From CAYIYO01 sp964367715 (GTDB taxonomy: Bacteria; Chlamydiota; Chlamydiia; Chlamydiales; Criblamydiaceae), in NCBI GenBank assembly GCA_964367715.1, contig CAYIYO010000026.1, positions 1 to 25,625 of the forward strand: 25,625 nucleotides of DNA. The letters run 5' to 3'. Under the pieces are notes generated by a model. It searched no databases, was not told the DNA's origin, and saw only the letters and a program-made list of their open reading frames with translations. The stretch's first letter is position 1. Each line of letters opens with the position of its first letter. Positions 22,583 through 25,625 of this stretch are shown in pieces. The translations under genes were made by a program, and so were the position numbers.

Positions 22583-24700
22583 ATGAAAAACGTTTTAAAT
22601 CATTTAAACTTTTTTTATTTTCTCTTTTTTAAAGGAAAAAAATTCCTGCAAAAAGCGCTACAGGCGGTCGTTTTTGCCGCTAAATACCTCCTTTTTTTGG
22701 CTTTTTGGCTCCATTCCGCCCTTCAAAACGTGAAAACAAAAAAGAAAATAGTAAAAATTAGCGCATTATATGCGCTGTTTGACTCAATGGAAATCCATCC
22801 TATTTACTTCAGCGTGACAGGAATTTCTGCCTTCCAACTGTTTAATTACTCAGCTCTTCTCGAATATGCCACCTTCTTTATTCAAACCTCTCCTTCAACA
22901 TACAACGCGGAGCTTCTCTACGTCTGGCATGCGTTGGAACGTCGCATGATCGCCCTCCGCTATCGTCTAGAAGGAGTCAATGGAGGATGGGATAAATCGT
23001 CTGTTAACGGTCCAATCGTGAATAAACTAAAAATGATGGTCAGAGAATGGAAACACACTAACGATCTAATTGAAAATAAAGAACTCACGGAAGACGATCT
23101 CTACAACATCCAATTGACGAGTCAATATCCCGCATTTGTTGCGCTTCTCCGAAAAGATGAAAAAATTAAAGAAGAGTACCTTCTGTGGGCATTCCGAGAT
23201 AAAAATAGTCCGGCAGTATTCATCGAGTTTCCTGGAATCCAACAAAAAATTGTCGTTGCAAATCTCAGTGGTCGCATCGGTCGCATGAATAACAATCTTA
23301 AAATTAAAAAAGTAATTAATAATTTTGGAATGGAGAAAATCGTCACTCTTCCTTTTGAAGGAAAAGAGATCAGCATCCTCGACGAAAAAACCGAAGTCAC
23401 CCTAACAAGAAATTATCAACTCTCCGTCGGCGAGGTCTTACAAATTTTCAAAGATAAAACGAGCCGCGCAGGAAATTTAGAATACCTCGCCCATGGCGTC
23501 ACAAACTGGAATGTCCAAAAATGGGGTCGATGGAATCCTGCAAAAAGCTCTTGGGATGAAATCGATCTCACCCACAACGAATGGTGGCATCAGCTCCCTC
23601 TCACCGAACTGATCTCCAAAGAACAAGCCTTCGAACGCTACGGACAAAGGTACGACAGCACCCAGTGGATCGTTGCCGCCACGGCAACGCGCGGATCCTC
23701 TTCTCTCGACTACGAAAATACGCACGCCTTTTTTGAAATCGCAATTCCATGGGGCGACGGCCGCTACGCGACCTTTAATTTTGGAAAGACAGCGATCCTT
23801 TTTCCTTCCACCTTCTTTGAAAGCTTATTGATGTTTTGCAAAAACAGCTACGCGACGGTGGTCTATCCAGATGAAAATATTTTTTATACGCATCGTCAAC
23901 AGGTCTACCACAGCTTTGGTGTCACTCCAAAAGAAGGGGAACACCTAATGGCCATAATCAAAGAAGACATGAAAAAAGCAAAAGAATCTAACTTTGTTTA
24001 CCAAATCGAATCCGAAAATTGCGCAAAATGGGTCCACGAAAGTATTGAAAAAGTCATCGGAGAAGAGAATGTCCCCGACATGTTTAGAATGCACTTACTA
24101 GACACCGAGCCAGTGGGTCCGGTCGCCAAAATTTTCAAATGGATGAAGAAGCTACCCGCTCCCATTCAGACGCCTATCCTAGTGTTTTGCCACCTTCCAC
24201 TAGGCGCAATGAGAAAGACGCGTATCGTCCATGAAGGAAAAGCGATCTACACTTCACTGACCCAGCACGACTTTTGGAAAACAGGAACCATTTATTTGCC
24301 TGCGATGTTACACACAAGAAAGAAGCTCGGGTTGCTAGACCAAATGAAGCAAAAGGTCTCAAAAAGGGTGCTTCACTATCGCCCACATGCCCTCTACTTA
24401 GCGTTTGTTTTTAAAAAGATATTAAAGAAATCGCGCGCTGCCTTTCTATTCTTCCGCAACCATTGTCATGTATTCCGCATACGCGCTTTTTCCATACTTC
24501 TTAGCCAAAAGCAAAAGCTCTTCTTTTCCGATCCAATGGTTTCGGTACGCAATCTCTTCAAGGCACGCGATCTTAAGCCCTTGTCGACTTTCTATTGTCT
24601 CGACAAACAAAGAGGCTTGCAGGAGAGATTCGTGCGTTCCAGTATCCAGCCACGCCATTCCACGGCCCAATACTTCCACGTTAAGAGTGCCGTTTTTTAG
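22583..24700 (+). CDS. large unknown protein with candidate papain-fold His/Cys pair
   Basis: Up to 705 aa. The N-terminus is basic and hydrophobic, with one likely membrane helix at about 26-43 and weaker hydrophobic stretches at 9-16 and 70-95; the rest is hydrophilic. His381 (ENTHAFFEIAIPWGDGRYAT) followed by FNFGK, and about 100 residues later ENCAKWV with Asn479-Cys480, resemble the order of catalytic His and Asn-Cys in permuted papain-fold proteins such as LRAT/NlpC-P60 relatives and the DUF4105/Lnb group. This is a pattern match, not a database hit. GAGG lies 7 nt before the ATG. Residues from about 622 on are encoded antisense to rmlA and may be a non-ancestral tail. Could be a chlamydial membrane or effector protein; function unknown. 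Confidence 0.7.
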   Translation: MKNVLNHLNFFYFLFFKGKKFLQKALQAVVFAAKYLLFLAFWLHSALQNVKTKKKIVKISALYALFDSMEIHPIYFSVTGISAFQLFNYSALLEYATFFIQTSPSTYNAELLYVWHALERRMIALRYRLEGVNGGWDKSSVNGPIVNKLKMMVREWKHTNDLIENKELTEDDLYNIQLTSQYPAFVALLRKDEKIKEEYLLWAFRDKNSPAVFIEFPGIQQKIVVANLSGRIGRMNNNLKIKKVINNFGMEKIVTLPFEGKEISILDEKTEVTLTRNYQLSVGEVLQIFKDKTSRAGNLEYLAHGVTNWNVQKWGRWNPAKSSWDEIDLTHNEWWHQLPLTELISKEQAFERYGQRYDSTQWIVAATATRGSSSLDYENTHAFFEIAIPWGDGRYATFNFGKTAILFPSTFFESLLMFCKNSYATVVYPDENIFYTHRQQVYHSFGVTPKEGEHLMAIIKEDMKKAKESNFVYQIESENCAKWVHESIEKVIGEENVPDMFRMHLLDTEPVGPVAKIFKWMKKLPAPIQTPILVFCHLPLGAMRKTRIVHEGKAIYTSLTQHDFWKTGTIYLPAMLHTRKKLGLLDQMKQKVSKRVLHYRPHALYLAFVFKKILKKSRAAFLFFRNHCHVFRIRAFSILLSQKQKLFFSDPMVSVRNLFKARDLKPLSTFYCLDKQRGLQERFVRSSIQPRHSTAQYFHVKSAVF

Positions 24701-25312
24701 GTAGGCTTTGTTGATGTCGGTGATTTCTAGTTCCCCACGCGCAGAAGGCTTTAGCTTTTTGGCGATCTCAACAACCTGACTATCATAGAAGTATAATCCG
24801 GTCACAGCATAATTAGACTTGGGTTTAGTGGGCTTTTCTTCAATAGAAAGGGCTCTATTAGACTCGTCAAACTCCACCACACCAAATTGCTCCGGATTTT
24901 TTATCCAATATGCAAAAACAGTGGCACCACTTTTTAATGTGCGCTGCTTCTTTAAAATTCCCGTCAATCCCTGTGAATAGAAGATGTTATCACCGAGAAT
25001 CAGTGCAACAGAATGGTTGTTGATGAAAGGCTCTGCAATGATAAACGCTTCGGCAATTCCTTTCGGCTCTTTTTGCACCGCATACGAAAGCTTAATCCCT
25101 AATTGCGTTCCATCTCCGAGGCATAGCTCAAAGAGGGGAAGGTCTCGCGGTGTCGAAATAATCATGATATCGCGAATTCCCGCCAACATCAAAATCGACA
25201 ACGAATAGTAAATCATGGGCTTATCATAAATCGGCAACAGCTGTTTATTGATCGCAAAAGTCGCAGGGTATAATCGTGTTCCAAAGCCGCCAGCAAGGAT
25301 AATCCCTTTCAT
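24446..25312 (-). CDS. rmlA: glucose-1-phosphate thymidylyltransferase
   Basis: Forms dTDP-glucose from dTTP and glucose-1-phosphate, the first step toward dTDP-rhamnose and related sugars. 288 aa, the usual length. N-terminal nucleotide-binding motif GIILAGGFGTRLYP (3-16), then NKQLLPIYDKPMIYY, MLAGIRDIMIIS, LGDNIFY and, in the C-terminal half, RGELEITDINKAYL and GMAWLDTGTHESL. The ATG at 25312 is clearly right: the conserved motif begins two residues in, AAAGG lies about 7 nt upstream, and the frame further upstream only reads through palindromes. Its 3' part is overlapped for 255 bp by the convergent unknown gene. No rmlB, C or D is in the window; they may lie further along or elsewhere. 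Confidence 0.95.
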   Translation of the reverse strand: MKGIILAGGFGTRLYPATFAINKQLLPIYDKPMIYYSLSILMLAGIRDIMIISTPRDLPLFELCLGDGTQLGIKLSYAVQKEPKGIAEAFIIAEPFINNHSVALILGDNIFYSQGLTGILKKQRTLKSGATVFAYWIKNPEQFGVVEFDESNRALSIEEKPTKPKSNYAVTGLYFYDSQVVEIAKKLKPSARGELEITDINKAYLKNGTLNVEVLGRGMAWLDTGTHESLLQASLFVETIESRQGLKIACLEEIAYRNHWIGKEELLLLAKKYGKSAYAEYMTMVAEE

Positions 25313-25330
25313 ACAAAAACCTTTTTTAAT

Positions 25331-25378
25331 TATACCGAACGTGTTCCAAAATTTGTTTTTTGAATCACGTTCGGTATA
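25331..25378. repeat. palindrome R1, TATACCGAACGTG arms
   Basis: Perfect 13-bp arms TATACCGAACGTG (25331-25343) and CACGTTCGGTATA (25366-25378) around a 22-nt AT-rich centre. It begins 18 bp upstream of the rmlA start codon, so it lies in the rmlA leader or promoter. A half-site TATACCG is at 25402-25408. Confidence 0.85.
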
Positions 25379-25452
25379 GGTGTCTTCTCTTTGTTGCGAA
25401 CTATACCGTTTACATTTTTTGTTGTTAAAGGATTTTATTTTTTTAACGACCA

Positions 25453-25493
25453 TATACCGAACGTGATCTAAATTTTTAGTCACGTTCGGTATA
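25453..25493. repeat. palindrome R2, TATACCGAACGTG arms
   Basis: The same 13-bp arms as R1 (25453-25465 and 25481-25493) around a shorter 15-nt centre, read in the opposite sense to R1 by its centre. R1 and R2 are 74 bp apart, and the whole block 25331-25493 is 163 bp with inverted outer ends. It could be a paired operator, a small mobile palindrome, or the terminator of the gene to the right. Confidence 0.85.
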
Positions 25494-25508
25494 ACGACAC
25501 CAAAGACA

Positions 25509-25625
25509 TTAATGACATATTTTTATTCGTGAAGTCACTTCTTTGAATAACATTGAAACAGCTGCTTCGTCATTATTGTCGTTTTTCTCGTACCCTTCTG
25601 AGAACTCTTTGTAAACAGGTGGTGG
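25509..25625 (-). CDS. C-terminal fragment of an unknown gene cut by the window edge
   Basis: An open frame enters from the right edge on the minus strand and gives 38 residues before TAA (stop at 25509-25511). The visible end is PPPVYKEFSEGYEKN... to ...SRIKICH: polar, acidic then basic, without a recognisable motif. It is too short to identify. Gene direction agrees with rmlA, with palindromes R2 and R1 between them. It may be chance, but no stop interrupts it and its composition looks protein-like. Confidence 0.4.
   Translation of the reverse strand, partial: PPPVYKEFSEGYEKNDNNDEAAVSMLFKEVTSRIKICH

Noticed and set aside
25313..25483. 57-residue N-terminal extension of rmlA
   Set aside because: The conserved nucleotide-binding motif starts at residue 3 from ATG 25312, a ribosome-binding site is present there, and the extension only reads through the palindromes.
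1..25625. tRNA, rRNA or CRISPR array
   Set aside because: No T-loop-like motif, rRNA block or regularly spaced direct repeats were seen; a covariance-model scan would settle small RNAs.

Overview
The window looks like a chromosomal segment of a chlamydia-related bacterium, probably an environmental member of the Parachlamydiales type. The evidence is gene content and neighbourhood. The cluster cydB-cydA / folP-cdaA-ybbR matches the ybbR-ybbP-cydA-cydB neighbourhood I recall from Chlamydia trachomatis. nusB-murB are adjacent as in that genus. There is a candidate inclusion-membrane-type protein with a bilobed hydrophobic domain. The segment also holds genes that pathogenic Chlamydia lack or rarely have: aconitase, a fatty-acid desaturase and rmlA. 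The genus cannot be fixed from sequence reading alone.

Layout. (1) 1-2850: two tandem alanine/glycine:cation symporters (AGCS) on +. (2) 2847-5254: cytochrome bd oxidase cydAB on -, tail-to-tail with the symporters. (3) 5318-9027: likely operon folP-cdaA-ybbR-rsmE on +, with candidate promoter, short gaps or overlaps and non-ATG starts. (4) 9044-9214: a 164-bp near-palindromic MITE-like element. (5) 9256-10272: Inc-like membrane protein on -, divergent from an MnmM/YtqB-like methyltransferase, which overlaps tail-to-tail a DnaQ-like exonuclease lacking its last catalytic Asp. (6) 11801-12238: unknown 145-aa protein. (7) 12271-14547: mitochondrial-type aconitase on -. (8) 14671-18204: nusB-murB-PHP phosphoesterase, then folC, on +. 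(9) 18177-19298: QxxHH desaturase on -. (10) 19309-19472: the second 164-bp element, inverted relative to the first. (11) 19532-22402: valS on -. (12) 22583-24700: unknown large protein with a candidate permuted papain-fold His/Cys pair, whose 3' end runs antisense into rmlA (24446-25312, -). (13) 25331-25493: two palindromes in the rmlA upstream region. (14) 25509-25625: tail of a further minus-strand gene at the edge.

How the genes fit together: amino-acid uptake, TCA entry (aconitase) and a high-affinity O2 oxidase suggest an aerobically respiring intracellular organism. folP and folC belong to folate synthesis. cdaA/ybbR make and regulate c-di-AMP. murB supplies peptidoglycan precursor. 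No tRNA, rRNA or CRISPR array was seen, and no gene-free stretch exceeds about 300 bases.

The features that most deserve a second look are the inverted pair of 164-bp palindromic elements, the TATACCG-ended palindrome family near rmlA and at the folC/desaturase junction, the candidate papain-fold effector-like protein, and the Inc-like protein.
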